Of a stretch of DNA of 64,000 bases, positions 47,101 to 55,351 are shown piece after piece. The position numbers were made by a program, and so were the translations under genes. This stretch comes from Pontibacter rufus (lineage in GTDB: Bacteria > Bacteroidota > Bacteroidia > Cytophagales > Hymenobacteraceae): contig NZ_JADQDR010000004.1 in assembly GCF_015694705.1 (NCBI RefSeq), positions 310,001-374,000 of the forward strand. The letters run 5' to 3'. Within the stretch, counting starts at the first letter, position 1. Each line of letters begins with the position of its first letter. The notes beneath the pieces were generated by a model. That model ran no database searches, was not told where the DNA came from, and saw nothing but the letters and a program-made list of their open reading frames with translations.

Positions 47101-48372
47101 ATGAAGCGACTTTATATCCTCTTCTGGCTACTGTTTTGCTGTGGCCTGGCATCAGCGCAGAACATGCCCCGGGTGCGGCAAACCATTGATACGCTCACCT
47201 CCGAAACGATGCATGGGCGAGGCTATGTTTTTGAGGGCGATACGAAAGCTGCAAATTATATACGCGACAGGTTTGCTGCGGCGGGCTTGGCGCCCCTGCC
47301 ACCAAGCAACAGTTATTTCCAAACGTTTACACTCCCTGTTAACCGCATCACCGAAACGCCTCTTTTAAAAGTAGATGGCAGGACACTAAAACCTGGGAAA
47401 GAGTTTGTGGTACAGGCAGCCTCTCCTACAAGTATAGGCAAAGCAAAAATGCTGCGGCTGGACACGCTTATTTTTTCGGATGCTGCTACTGCCCGAAAGT
47501 TCTTCTCCGGAGATCTTACAAAATATGCATTGGTATACCGGCAGCAGGAGGCGAAAAGGCTGCGCGAACTACCGGAAGCATATCAGCAGAAGTTGCAACA
47601 GGCAAAAGTGCACATTGTGCTGCAAAAAGGTCTGCTTACCACGGTGGCGCAGCAGCAAAGCAATATACCGGTGCTGGAAGTGCTGGAAAGCAGCTGGCCT
47701 GTCGGCGCCCAGAAAGTCAGGTATAGCATCCAAGCGGAATTTGTACCTGCATATAGCACGCAAAATGTACTGGGCTTTGTAGAAGGAAGTATACATCCTG
47801 ATTCTTTCCTTGTTTTCTCGGCGCATTACGACCATTTGGGCGGACAGGGCAAAGGGGTATACTTTCCGGGTGCAAACGACAATGCCAGTGGCACGGCCAT
47901 GCTGCTGGAACTGGCAGCATATTACGGGCAACCCGAGCACCGGCCCAGGTATAGCATTGCATTTATGGCCTTTGCCGCCGAAGAGGCCAGTCTGGTTGGC
48001 TCCCGCTACTACGTGCAGCATCCTGTATTTCCGCTCTCCCAAATCCGGTTTCTGGTAAACCTGGACCTGCTGGGTACCGGCAGTGAAGGCATGATGGTGG
48101 TGAACGGCAAAATACATGCGCCTGAATTTGATCTGCTGCAACGCATCAATGGGCGGGGCCGCTATCTGCCGCAAATCAAAAGCCGGGGCAAAGCTGCCAA
48201 CTCCGACCATTATTACTTCTCTGAAGCGGGCGTGCCGGCATTTTTCTTTTATACTTTGGGTGGCACTGCCGCTTACCATAACGTAAACGACTATGCCCGC
48301 CAGCTGCCGCTCACAAAATTCCCAGAAATTTTTGAGCTGCTGACTGATTTTGCAGCAGCACTACAGGAATAG
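47101..48372 (+). CDS. Exported M28-family zinc aminopeptidase
   Basis: A 423-residue secreted peptidase with the signal MKRLYILFWLLFCCGLASAQ. The binuclear zinc residues of the M28 fold are present: HYDHLGG, GANDNASGTAML, the catalytic EE in FAAEEASLVGS, the Asp in VNLDLLG, and the last His in YHNVND. A PA-like insert lies between the N-terminus and the catalytic part. It would remove N-terminal residues from peptides in the periplasm or outside. Unlike the other M28 gene in this window (6515-7525), it has no lipobox and keeps the aminopeptidase-type EE. TATCTTTA just before the ATG may be its -7 box, giving a nearly leaderless mRNA. Confidence 0.9.
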   Translation: MKRLYILFWLLFCCGLASAQNMPRVRQTIDTLTSETMHGRGYVFEGDTKAANYIRDRFAAAGLAPLPPSNSYFQTFTLPVNRITETPLLKVDGRTLKPGKEFVVQAASPTSIGKAKMLRLDTLIFSDAATARKFFSGDLTKYALVYRQQEAKRLRELPEAYQQKLQQAKVHIVLQKGLLTTVAQQQSNIPVLEVLESSWPVGAQKVRYSIQAEFVPAYSTQNVLGFVEGSIHPDSFLVFSAHYDHLGGQGKGVYFPGANDNASGTAMLLELAAYYGQPEHRPRYSIAFMAFAAEEASLVGSRYYVQHPVFPLSQIRFLVNLDLLGTGSEGMMVVNGKIHAPEFDLLQRINGRGRYLPQIKSRGKAANSDHYYFSEAGVPAFFFYTLGGTAAYHNVNDYARQLPLTKFPEIFELLTDFAAALQE

Positions 48373-48912
48373 CCAAGCAAGCTTACTGTTCAGGACAAGT
48401 ATAAGAACCTGCTTTCTTATCTATCATACAGATTTGCATCCCTGATTTGCCTGCCAACTTTAAACGGAAGCGGATGCATGGTTGCAGCATCTCATTTATA
48501 GCTGCGTTACCTATTCTACAGAAAATACCTTATCTGATTTTCAGGCACCAGCCATCCTGTTCAATATACTTTTTTAATTTATTTTTAGCCCGGCATAAAA
48601 TATTTTAGTACAATTCTACTACTATTTTGCCAATCCTTTTTCCGGAATCAAAGGCACATCAACATCTAAGATTATAGATATTTAGCTCATTTATCATTAC
48701 AACGGCTTAAGACTTATTGAATCCACATTTAAACCCTTCTTTAATCTACAAACTAAATAAGATTAATTAGTACAATTTAATGCTGAGCTAAGCAAAAAAT
48801 ATATGGTTATTTAAATTACTTTTTGCATATTATAACGTAATTACACAATACGTCTGCTATAATAGCAGCACTGGCACACAGTCAAGTATAAATTAACTCT
48901 AATATCAAAACC
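48373..48912. other. AT-rich 540-nt region before the second T9SS cargo gene
   Basis: No gene seen. It is distinctly AT-rich (48560-48850 especially). It has AAGTATAA copies at 48397 and 48884 and a small hairpin CTGCTAT/ATAGCAG near 48853-48869. Such a long AT-rich upstream region fits a regulated surface-protein gene, but no exact TAnnTTTG box was found. Confidence 0.45.
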
Positions 48913-50169
48913 ATGAAAAAACATTTACTTACCGCATGCACTTTTTTAGCTGCGTTCCTGTCCATTCAGGTTAGCTTTGCCACAGGCTATACCGATTATA
49001 GTTTCAAAAATAACCGCGGCATCCAGCCTAACTACACAGATGCTGGCGGAAGCGCTGACAATAAAGCTATTCTACCGCAAAATGGCAGGTGTATTGTCAG
49101 CAATGCGCAGATTACGAATGTCAGGTATATAATAGATGGCATATCTTATACCACACTGCAGGGAAAAGTTAAGCCTGGCAAAAAGGTTAAAGTGGTTTTT
49201 ACAGTGCCAAAAAGCAAAAGCTTCAGCACTTATTCACTTGTCAGCTACAAAGCACCGTATGCTGTTTTCGTTGAAAGTGCCGCTGATAAGCAGGAGGTAT
49301 TCGACTATAAAACAATTGATACTAAAGGTGGCACTGTTTATATGGAGATAAATGTGCCTGATTGTTATTTCCAGGTTGATTTTGTGAAAGGATGTATAAT
49401 TGAGCACCTGGGCCCTGCCGGATCTAATAACTTTTATAACAGACAGGGGCGCATGATTGCCTTTACATCTGGTGGAACATTTTCGTGCATCCCGCCGGAT
49501 GAAGGCACAGGTTCCGAAGGATGCACACTGGGATACTGGAAGAATCACACCGACCGCTGGTGCAGCAACTACCAAACTTCAACCCGGTTTGGTTCAGTGT
49601 TTACGGCTGCACCATCAGATCTCAAAAACCTTACTTTACTACAGGCCTTAAATTTAGGCGGAGGCGGCAAGTATAACCTGGCACGCCAGGGCGTAGCAGC
49701 CTTACTCAACGCATGCAGCGGCGAAGTAGCATCACCTTATACTACAAATGACGTAAAGACTATCGTAAACAATGCCTTCAGAAATTCCGGAACGATAGGA
49801 CAAGTAGCCTCTGACCTTGATGAAGCAAATAACTTAGGTTGCCCGCTTGGAGGTACCAAAGCGACTAAGACCTCCCATGCAATGCAGGGCGTTGGGGTAC
49901 TTCAGTCTGAGCAATTATCTGCTTACCCAACACCTTTTACCGATAAGGCAACGATAGAATTTACATTAACCAACGCCGGCAGTTATACCATCAACCTGTA
50001 TGACATGAAAGGTAGCCTGGTAAAACAGTTGAAAGCCGGTACAGCCAAAGCAGGTGAAGTAAACCAGGTAGAGGTAGACGGAAGCTCCCTGGTTGAAGGA
50101 TTATACCTGGCAAAGCTTGTAAGTGGTTCTGAAACCAAAACAATTAAGCTCCTTCTTAGTAAGGATTAA
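48913..50169 (+). CDS. T9SS-secreted protein with a GYWKNH domain
   Basis: A 418-residue secreted protein: signal peptide MKKHLLTACTFLAAFLSIQV to FA, an N-terminal Tyr/Asn-rich region (about 25-195) of unknown fold, then a Cys-bounded domain (about 205-315) starting CTLGYWKNHTDRWC. That domain continues with LLQALNLGGGGKYNLARQGV, AALLNA, and ends CPLGG. GYWKNH or GFWKNH modules occur in many secreted bacterial proteins, but their role is unknown. The last 85 residues (LSAYPTPFTDKATIEFTLTN to LLLSKD) are a type A T9SS sorting domain. It is followed by a terminator and has a long AT-rich promoter region. Confidence 0.85.
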   Translation: MKKHLLTACTFLAAFLSIQVSFATGYTDYSFKNNRGIQPNYTDAGGSADNKAILPQNGRCIVSNAQITNVRYIIDGISYTTLQGKVKPGKKVKVVFTVPKSKSFSTYSLVSYKAPYAVFVESAADKQEVFDYKTIDTKGGTVYMEINVPDCYFQVDFVKGCIIEHLGPAGSNNFYNRQGRMIAFTSGGTFSCIPPDEGTGSEGCTLGYWKNHTDRWCSNYQTSTRFGSVFTAAPSDLKNLTLLQALNLGGGGKYNLARQGVAALLNACSGEVASPYTTNDVKTIVNNAFRNSGTIGQVASDLDEANNLGCPLGGTKATKTSHAMQGVGVLQSEQLSAYPTPFTDKATIEFTLTNAGSYTINLYDMKGSLVKQLKAGTAKAGEVNQVEVDGSSLVEGLYLAKLVSGSETKTIKLLLSKD

Positions 50170-50240
50170 ATAAGAAGACTGTCTTAAAAACTATAGAAGA
50201 TTAGGTCGGGAGTATTTTCATAGATATTTCCGGCCATTAT

Positions 50241-50282
50241 CAAAAGCGCCTGCCACTGAAAAATCAGCAGCAGGCGCTTTTG
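50241..50282. terminator. Bidirectional terminator between convergent genes
   Basis: CAAAAGCGCCTGC (50241-50253) pairs with GCAGGCGCTTTTG (50270-50282): 13 bp, 16-nt loop, flanked by A and T runs. It serves the T9SS cargo gene (stop 50169) and perhaps yicC (stop 50430). Confidence 0.8.
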
Positions 50283-50429
50283 GTATACTTTAAATGATAA
50301 TCCTGGTAAGCGGACAAAGTAAACCGCACCTTTTAAACTTTTCACCATCAATGTGTGAAGTATTGATCATGAGGCATTGAATACGATGAAAGTCTTGTGC
50401 CTAATGTCTCAGTACTTATGCCCTTTTAC

Positions 50430-51311
50430 TTACAGGATGTTGTTAATCTGCTCTTTAATTTTCTCCAGTTCTTCCTTCATCTCTACTACGTGGTGCTGTA
50501 TGGTAGCGTCGTTGGCTTTGGAGCCGATGGTGTTGATCTCACGGCCTATTTCCTGCGCAATAAAGCCCAGCTTTTTGCCGGTTGGTTCGGGCAGGTATAC
50601 TGTTTCTGTGAAGTAGTGCAGATGGTTAACCAGACGTACCTTTTCCTCGGCAATGTCCAGCTTCTCTATATAGTACACCATCTCCTGCTCAAAACGGTTC
50701 TTATCGAATTGGTCTGAACCCGAAAGTTCCAGCATGTGGCTCTTAATGCGCTTGCGTATCAAATCTGTCCGCACGGGATCGTGCTTATCTACCTCGGCCA
50801 GCAGAATCCGGATCTTATCGATGTACGACATAATTTCGGCCGTAAGCGCCTTGCCTTCATCCGCCCGGAAAGTTTGTATATTGTGGAGCGCCTGATCAAA
50901 GAGCGGCAGCACATTTTCCCATTCCGCTCCTGTGGCTTCTTCTTCCGGCTGATCCTGCTGCAACACCTCCGGCATGTGCAGCGCCAGCCGGAACAGTTCG
51001 TTTTTAGTGGCTCCTACTGCATCTGCTGCCTCGTTCAGTTCCTGGTAATAAGCCTGCAGCAATTCCCTGTTGATGGTATTCTTTGCTTTCTGTGTCCTGT
51101 TTTTAGTATAATCAATGCACACGCTCACTTTGCCCCGCACCAATGCTTTGGTTACCAGGTTCCGGATTTCATACTCCCGATCTGTCAGAAAACGGGGCAG
51201 GCGCACGCTTAAATCCATGCCTTTAGAGTTCAGCGAACGGATTTCTACGGAGATAGAATACTGGTCGGCATCGAGGCGGGCACTGCCAAAGCCTGTCATG
51301 GACTGCAACAT
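50430..51311 (-). CDS. YicC/YloC-family endoribonuclease
   Basis: A 293-residue protein of the YicC family. MLQSMTGFGSARL is the family's N-terminal hallmark, LNSKGMDLSVRLPRFL and GSDQFDKNRFEQEMVYYIEK follow, and the C-terminal DUF1732 half contains FIAQEIGREINTIGSKAND. YicC-type proteins act as RNases or RNase-associated factors and help control small RNAs and stationary-phase growth; the exact activity here is inferred. Length is normal. It is divergent from purQ (132 nt between start codons) and has no partner on its strand. Confidence 0.92.
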   Translation of the reverse strand: MLQSMTGFGSARLDADQYSISVEIRSLNSKGMDLSVRLPRFLTDREYEIRNLVTKALVRGKVSVCIDYTKNRTQKAKNTINRELLQAYYQELNEAADAVGATKNELFRLALHMPEVLQQDQPEEEATGAEWENVLPLFDQALHNIQTFRADEGKALTAEIMSYIDKIRILLAEVDKHDPVRTDLIRKRIKSHMLELSGSDQFDKNRFEQEMVYYIEKLDIAEEKVRLVNHLHYFTETVYLPEPTGKKLGFIAQEIGREINTIGSKANDATIQHHVVEMKEELEKIKEQINNIL

Positions 51312-51431
51312 AAGCTCTTTTTAGAATTAATATTTTTGCAAATTAAGTATAAATATCCACTTTTGTCCGGCTGTTGCCATGAAAGCTGCCAAAACACCGG
51401 CTTTGTGTACACGGTCAATGTATAAAATTCT

Positions 51432-51439
51432 TACCTTTG
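51432..51439 (+). promoter_or_regulatory. -7 box next to the purQ start
   Basis: TACCTTTG matches TAnnTTTG and is followed by CTGA and the ATG at 51444. Transcription would start at or near the ATG. A TTTG at 51402-51405 is 26 nt away, longer than usual. Confidence 0.45.
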
Positions 51440-51443
51440 CTGA

Positions 51444-52136
51444 ATGAAATTTGGTGTAGTCGTTTTTCCGGGGTCCAACTGCGACCAAGACTTGGTAGAT
51501 GCCATTAGCATTGGCATGCAACAGGAAGTTGTAAAGCTATGGCACAAGAGCCACGATTTACAGGGTTGTGATTTTATACTGCTGCCGGGCGGCTTTTCGT
51601 ATGGCGATTACCTGCGCTCCGGCGCTATCGCCCGCATTTCGCCTATTATGCAGGAGGTAGTACAACATGCCAACAGCGGCGGCTACGTGATGGGTATCTG
51701 CAACGGTTTCCAGATTCTGACAGAGGCCGGTTTGCTGCCCGGCGCACTGCTGCGCAATGTTAACCAGAAGTTTATCTGCGACAACGTATACATCAAGCCT
51801 GCCACCACCAACCTGTTGCCTACGCGCCTGCTGGACCTGAACAAGGCTTATAAAATACCCGTGGCGCATGGCGAAGGCCGTTATCACGCCGACACGGATA
51901 CCCTGAAGCGGCTGCACGACAACGATCAGATCATGTTTAAGTATAGCAGCAACGCAGCCGAAACCCACGAGCTATACAATGTAAATGGTAGTCTGCTGAA
52001 TATTGCCGGTGTGAGCAACGAGAAGAAGAATGTTTTCGGTATGATGCCACACCCCGAGCGTGCCGTAGACCCGGAACTGGGCAACACTGATGGCCGTGCT
52101 ATTTTCGAATCAATTGTGGAATTGGTAAACGCATAA
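51444..52136 (+). CDS. purQ: Phosphoribosylformylglycinamidine synthase subunit PurQ
   Basis: The 230-residue glutaminase subunit of FGAM synthase, which supplies ammonia for the fourth step of purine synthesis. It is a class I glutamine amidotransferase: the nucleophile is C86 in GYVMGICNGFQILTEAG, and the His-Glu pair sits in MMPHPERAVD. A separate PurQ means the organism has the split form (PurL, PurQ, perhaps PurS). Length is typical. A -7-like TACCTTTG lies 4 nt before the ATG, so the mRNA may be leaderless. A perfect palindromic terminator follows. Confidence 0.95.
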   Translation: MKFGVVVFPGSNCDQDLVDAISIGMQQEVVKLWHKSHDLQGCDFILLPGGFSYGDYLRSGAIARISPIMQEVVQHANSGGYVMGICNGFQILTEAGLLPGALLRNVNQKFICDNVYIKPATTNLLPTRLLDLNKAYKIPVAHGEGRYHADTDTLKRLHDNDQIMFKYSSNAAETHELYNVNGSLLNIAGVSNEKKNVFGMMPHPERAVDPELGNTDGRAIFESIVELVNA

Positions 52137-52182
52137 GTTAGACTATAGACGTTAGATATTAGACCCTGGATCTTAATTATAG

Positions 52183-52216
52183 AAAAGCCCTGCCTGTACG
52201 TACAGGCAGGGCTTTT
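52183..52216. terminator. Perfect palindromic terminator after purQ
   Basis: A 34-nt perfect palindrome: AAAAGCCCTGCCTGTAC and its reverse complement meet at the centre, so the real loop is about 4 nt. It has A4 at the start and T5 at the end and lies about 47 nt past the purQ stop. Confidence 0.85.
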
Positions 52217-52262
52217 TACCTGTTACCAGATGCTTTGGCTGTGGACAAAGTACAAGACCGGG

Positions 52263-52293
52263 TTTGATGTAAGATCTAAAAGCCCTAGCTTTG
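52263..52293 (+). promoter_or_regulatory. Consensus promoter upstream of the SulP gene
   Basis: TTTG (52263-52266), exactly 19 nt, then TAGCTTTG (52286-52293). This is one of the best matches in the window to the Bacteroidota consensus. The expected start near 52300 leaves a leader of about 177 nt before the transporter ATG. Confidence 0.75.
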
Positions 52294-52301
52294 CACCTGC
52301 A

Positions 52302-52374
52302 ATGAGAAAAGCAACGCCATTCTTAACCGTCACTCCACCGTGACGCCTGCTTTACCAAGCCGTTCCGGTTTGGT
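52302..52374 (+). promoter_or_regulatory. Structured leader: 13-codon ORF and two hairpins
   Basis: Right after the inferred start point an ATG opens a 13-codon ORF (52302-52343; MRKATPFLTVTPP). Its last codons and the stop lie inside hairpin 1, CGTCAC/GTGACG (52328-52345). Hairpin 2, ACCAAGCC/GGTTTGGT (52354-52374, one G-T pair), follows and is trailed by a pyrimidine-rich run. The layout could be an attenuator for the SulP gene or a short RNA of about 90 nt. The mini-ORF may be chance. Confidence 0.35.
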
Positions 52375-52476
52375 CTAAGTTCTCCTTTTCTACTTTTAAT
52401 ATACTTTCCGCATTAACACAGGTGCGTCCCGGGCTGATTTTATACTTGTCCGTGGCACCCTATACTTTATATTTCC

Positions 52477-54012
52477 ATGCTTTATAGTTCTATCAACTTC
52501 AAAGAAATCAATTATAAAAACGAGGTTCTCTCAGGTCTGACCGTAGCCCTGGCACTGGTGCCCGAAGCCGTTGCTTTTGCCTTTGTGGCGGGCGTAGATC
52601 CGTTGGTGGGTTTGTATGCAGCCTTTATGGTATGCCTGATTACCTCTATTTTTGGTGGCCGGCCAGGTATGATTTCCGGCGCCACCGGCGCATTGGCCGT
52701 GGTGATGGTAAGCCTGGTGAAGGACCACGGGGTAGAGTACCTGTTTGCGACCGTGGTGCTGATGGGCGTGTTACAGATGCTGTTCGGTTTACTGAAGTTG
52801 GGTAAATTTATCCGCTTTATCCCGGAGCCGGTTATTTATGGCTTTGTGAACGGCCTGGCCATCGTGATATTTATGGCGCAGTTCGGGCAGTTTAAAGTGC
52901 CCAAACTGAATGACACTGGCGTCTCCTGGATTGCTGGCGTACCGCTTTACACCATGCTCGGGCTGGTGGTGCTTACCATGGCGATCATTTTCCTACTACC
53001 CAAGCTCACCAAAGCCGTGCCGGCAGCACTTACAGCCATCGTGGTAGTGTCGGCTATTGTAATTGGCTTTAACCTGGACACCCGCACCGTAGGTGATATG
53101 GCTTCTGTGGGTGGCGGCTTCCCGGCATTTCATATTCCGGCAGTACCCTTCAATTTAGAAACGCTTAAAATCATTTTCCCTTATGCCTTTATACTTGCCG
53201 GCATTGGTTTACTGGAATCGCTGCTGACACTAACGCTGGTAGACGAGATTACCCAGACCCGCGGGCGCAGCAACCAGGAATCGGCGGCGCAGGGCCTGGC
53301 CAACGTTGTGGCAGGATTCTTCGGAAGTATGGGCGGCTGTGCGATGATTGGCCAGAGTATGATTAACGTGACTTCCGGAGGCCGCACGCGCCTGTCGGGT
53401 ATTACGGCGGGTGTGATGCTGCTGGTGTTTATCCTGTTCGCTTCCAGCCTGATTGAGATGGTGCCGCTGGCAGCGCTGGTCGGCCTGATGTTTATGGTAG
53501 CCATTGGCACTTTTGAATGGTCGAGTTTCCGTATACTCCGTAAAATCCCCAAATCCGATGCTTTCGTGCTCGTAGCCGTTTCGGTGCTGACGGTTATCTT
53601 TGACCTGGCTATTGCTGTGGCCATTGGTGTGGTTATCTCGGCCATGGTGTTTGCCTGGAATAGCGCCGTGCGCATCCGCGCCCGCAAGTATGTGGACGAC
53701 AAAGGTGTGAAGCATTATGAGATTTACGGCCCGCTTTTCTTCGCCTCCACCGCCAACTTCCTCGATAAATTTGATGTAGCCAACGACCCTGATGAGGTGA
53801 TAGTGGACTTTGCAGAATCGCGTGTGGCTGACCACTCCGGCATTGAGGCGGTAAACAAACTCACAGAACGCTACCTGAACGCCGGCAAAACGCTGCACTT
53901 GCGCCACCTGAGCGAAGACTGCCGCCGCCTCCTCAAAAAAGCAGGCAACATGGTAGAAGTAAACATCATGGAAGACCCGCATTATGCGGTGGTAACGGAC
54001 AGGCTGGCATAA
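52477..54012 (+). CDS. SulP-family anion transporter with STAS domain
   Basis: A 511-residue inner-membrane transporter of the SLC26/SulP family, which moves sulfate, bicarbonate or related anions. It has about 11-14 helices over residues 1-400, with the family signatures SGLTVALALVPEAVAFAFVA near the N-terminus and SGATGALAVVMVSLV next. GCAMIGQSMINVTSGGRTRL stands in the middle. A C-terminal STAS domain (about 425-511, VIVDFAESRVADHSGIEAVN) faces the cytoplasm. No carbonic anhydrase or sulfur-assimilation gene lies nearby to fix the substrate. It is driven from a strong promoter with a structured leader and ends at a perfect terminator. Confidence 0.92.
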   Translation: MLYSSINFKEINYKNEVLSGLTVALALVPEAVAFAFVAGVDPLVGLYAAFMVCLITSIFGGRPGMISGATGALAVVMVSLVKDHGVEYLFATVVLMGVLQMLFGLLKLGKFIRFIPEPVIYGFVNGLAIVIFMAQFGQFKVPKLNDTGVSWIAGVPLYTMLGLVVLTMAIIFLLPKLTKAVPAALTAIVVVSAIVIGFNLDTRTVGDMASVGGGFPAFHIPAVPFNLETLKIIFPYAFILAGIGLLESLLTLTLVDEITQTRGRSNQESAAQGLANVVAGFFGSMGGCAMIGQSMINVTSGGRTRLSGITAGVMLLVFILFASSLIEMVPLAALVGLMFMVAIGTFEWSSFRILRKIPKSDAFVLVAVSVLTVIFDLAIAVAIGVVISAMVFAWNSAVRIRARKYVDDKGVKHYEIYGPLFFASTANFLDKFDVANDPDEVIVDFAESRVADHSGIEAVNKLTERYLNAGKTLHLRHLSEDCRRLLKKAGNMVEVNIMEDPHYAVVTDRLA

Positions 54013-54026
54013 AGCAATCCGATTCA

Positions 54027-54065
54027 CAAACAAAAGAGCTCCTTTACAAGGAGCTCTTTTGTTTG
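54027..54065. terminator. Perfect terminator hairpin after the SulP gene
   Basis: An 18-bp perfect inverted repeat (54027-54044 with 54048-54065) with a 3-nt loop; core GAGCTCCTT, A/T flanks. Placed between the convergent SulP and TMEM175 genes, it can serve both. Confidence 0.85.
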
Positions 54066-54167
54066 GTTATAGTATACTGATGGAAGTATAAAATTAGGAA
54101 CGGCCTGGCTGCTATACTTTGGCGGCGAGTTTGGCTAAAGGCTTTGGCATTTTCTGTGCTGGAGTAA

Positions 54168-54755
54168 CTACGCTTCAGCTTCATGCTGCAGAATAACTTC
54201 AATCCGCTTATCCGGAATCAGCCACATAAAAGCTACCAGAACGTAGATGCTGCCGGCAACCCAGGGGTTGAAGTAAGTAGAACAAATAGCTGTGAAATAA
54301 AGGACGGGGGATATTTTCCCTTTTATATCTTTGCCTATAGCCTTGGTAAGTATAAAATCCGGTCCGTTGTTCTTTATAATACGGTTTTGTAAAACCCAGT
54401 AAGCGATGGAAGCCATAAAGAGTACGACGCCATACAGCGCCATCGGAGCAGCAGCAAAATGATTTTCGCCCATCCAGCCTGTCACGAATGGAATAAGCGA
54501 TAGCCAGAAGAGCAAATGCAGATTCGCCCACAAAATATCGCCGGTTACTTGTTTCACCGTGTAGAGCATGTGGTGATGGTTGTTCCAGTAAATGGCTACG
54601 TAAATAAAGCTTAAGATGTAGCTGACAGTAACCGGAATTAAAGGCTTCAAGGCGTTGAAATCATTGCCATGGGGTACTTTTATTTCCAGCACCATAATGG
54701 TGATGATGATAGCCAGCACGCCATCGCTGAATGCTTCTAATCGTCCTTTACGCAT
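54168..54755 (-). CDS. TMEM175-like (DUF1211) membrane channel
   Basis: A 195-residue membrane protein with about six helices. The N-terminal RLEAFSDGVLAIIITIMVLE contains the FSD motif that lines the gate of TMEM175-type potassium channels, and NHHHMLYTVKQVTGDILWAN follows. Bacterial members form K+-permeable tetramers. Length fits the single-repeat bacterial form. It faces the SulP gene across a shared terminator. Upstream on its strand lies the broken higBA locus, and the gene is probably transcribed alone. Confidence 0.88.
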   Translation of the reverse strand: MRKGRLEAFSDGVLAIIITIMVLEIKVPHGNDFNALKPLIPVTVSYILSFIYVAIYWNNHHHMLYTVKQVTGDILWANLHLLFWLSLIPFVTGWMGENHFAAAPMALYGVVLFMASIAYWVLQNRIIKNNGPDFILTKAIGKDIKGKISPVLYFTAICSTYFNPWVAGSIYVLVAFMWLIPDKRIEVILQHEAEA

Positions 54756-54876
54756 ATTTTCGGTTTGGAATCCTGGATTTACGGTTGGGTAAGTGGTGCT
54801 TAAAGCAATTTATGCGCAATGACCTCATGCAGATAATGGGTGAGAGATGCCTGTGCTGGATTAGAGTATGCTTTTC

Positions 54877-55123
54877 TTAGTATTCCTGAATGAGTACGTT
54901 TATAGGTATATTCAATGCCTTGTGAAGATTTCGAATCATTTCCAGGGTAAGCTTCCTTTTTCTGTTCAACACCTCGCTCACCCTGCTTGTGAAGCCAAGA
55001 ACTTCTGCCAGATCTTTTTGCTTCATCCCTAACTGTTCCATTCTGAACTTCACCGCTTCAATCGGGTCTAGTGCTTCTATGGGAAAATGCTCTTTCTACT
55101 GTTTTTATCAACTTAATATGCAT
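54877..55123 (-). pseudogene. higA: Broken higA antitoxin gene
   Basis: From an ATG at 55123 the minus strand reads MHIKLIKT, the usual start of HigA antitoxins. The frame then shifts, and the second frame continues HFPIEALDPIEAVKFRMEQL, GMKQKDLAEVLGFTSRVSEV, LNRKRKLTLEMIRNLHKALN and IPINVLIQEY before TAA at 54877-54879. That is a clear HTH-XRE domain of HigA. About 50 codons normally between KLIKT and the EHxPI segment are missing, and the joint is out of frame with a TAG in the HTH frame. So an internal deletion destroyed the gene, while the HTH part is still well kept. Confidence 0.75.
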
Positions 55124-55135
55124 TCTCTTTCTTAT

Positions 55136-55270
55136 TCAAATTTCAGTGACATCAACTTTACCACACTTTGCATGCATTCCGACAAACCCTACCCAGGCAA
55201 TGCCATATTTGTAATTGATTCTGACTATTAACCTACAAAGGCTCAGGCCGAACACGAAGCCTGTGCTGTG
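55136..55270 (-). pseudogene. higB: Remnant of a higB toxin gene (3' end)
   Basis: The minus strand reads GFVFGLSLCRLIVRINYKYG and then IAWVGFVGMHAKCGKVDVTEI with a stop at 55136-55138. This resembles the C-terminus of HigB mRNA interferases, where RLVVKINYKYGIVYIRFIGT and HAEYDKIDV are usual. The expected HAEYDK reads HAKCGK. I see no N-terminal half. It ends 12 nt before the higA start, the normal toxin-first order of higBA. Together they form a dead toxin-antitoxin locus. The identification is by motif only. Confidence 0.65.
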
Positions 55271-55351
55271 TAGTAGTGCATATAAGATATGCAGGCCTAT
55301 AGCAATAAATTATCATATATTCTGCACTATCAAATCGAATTACCACTCTTT

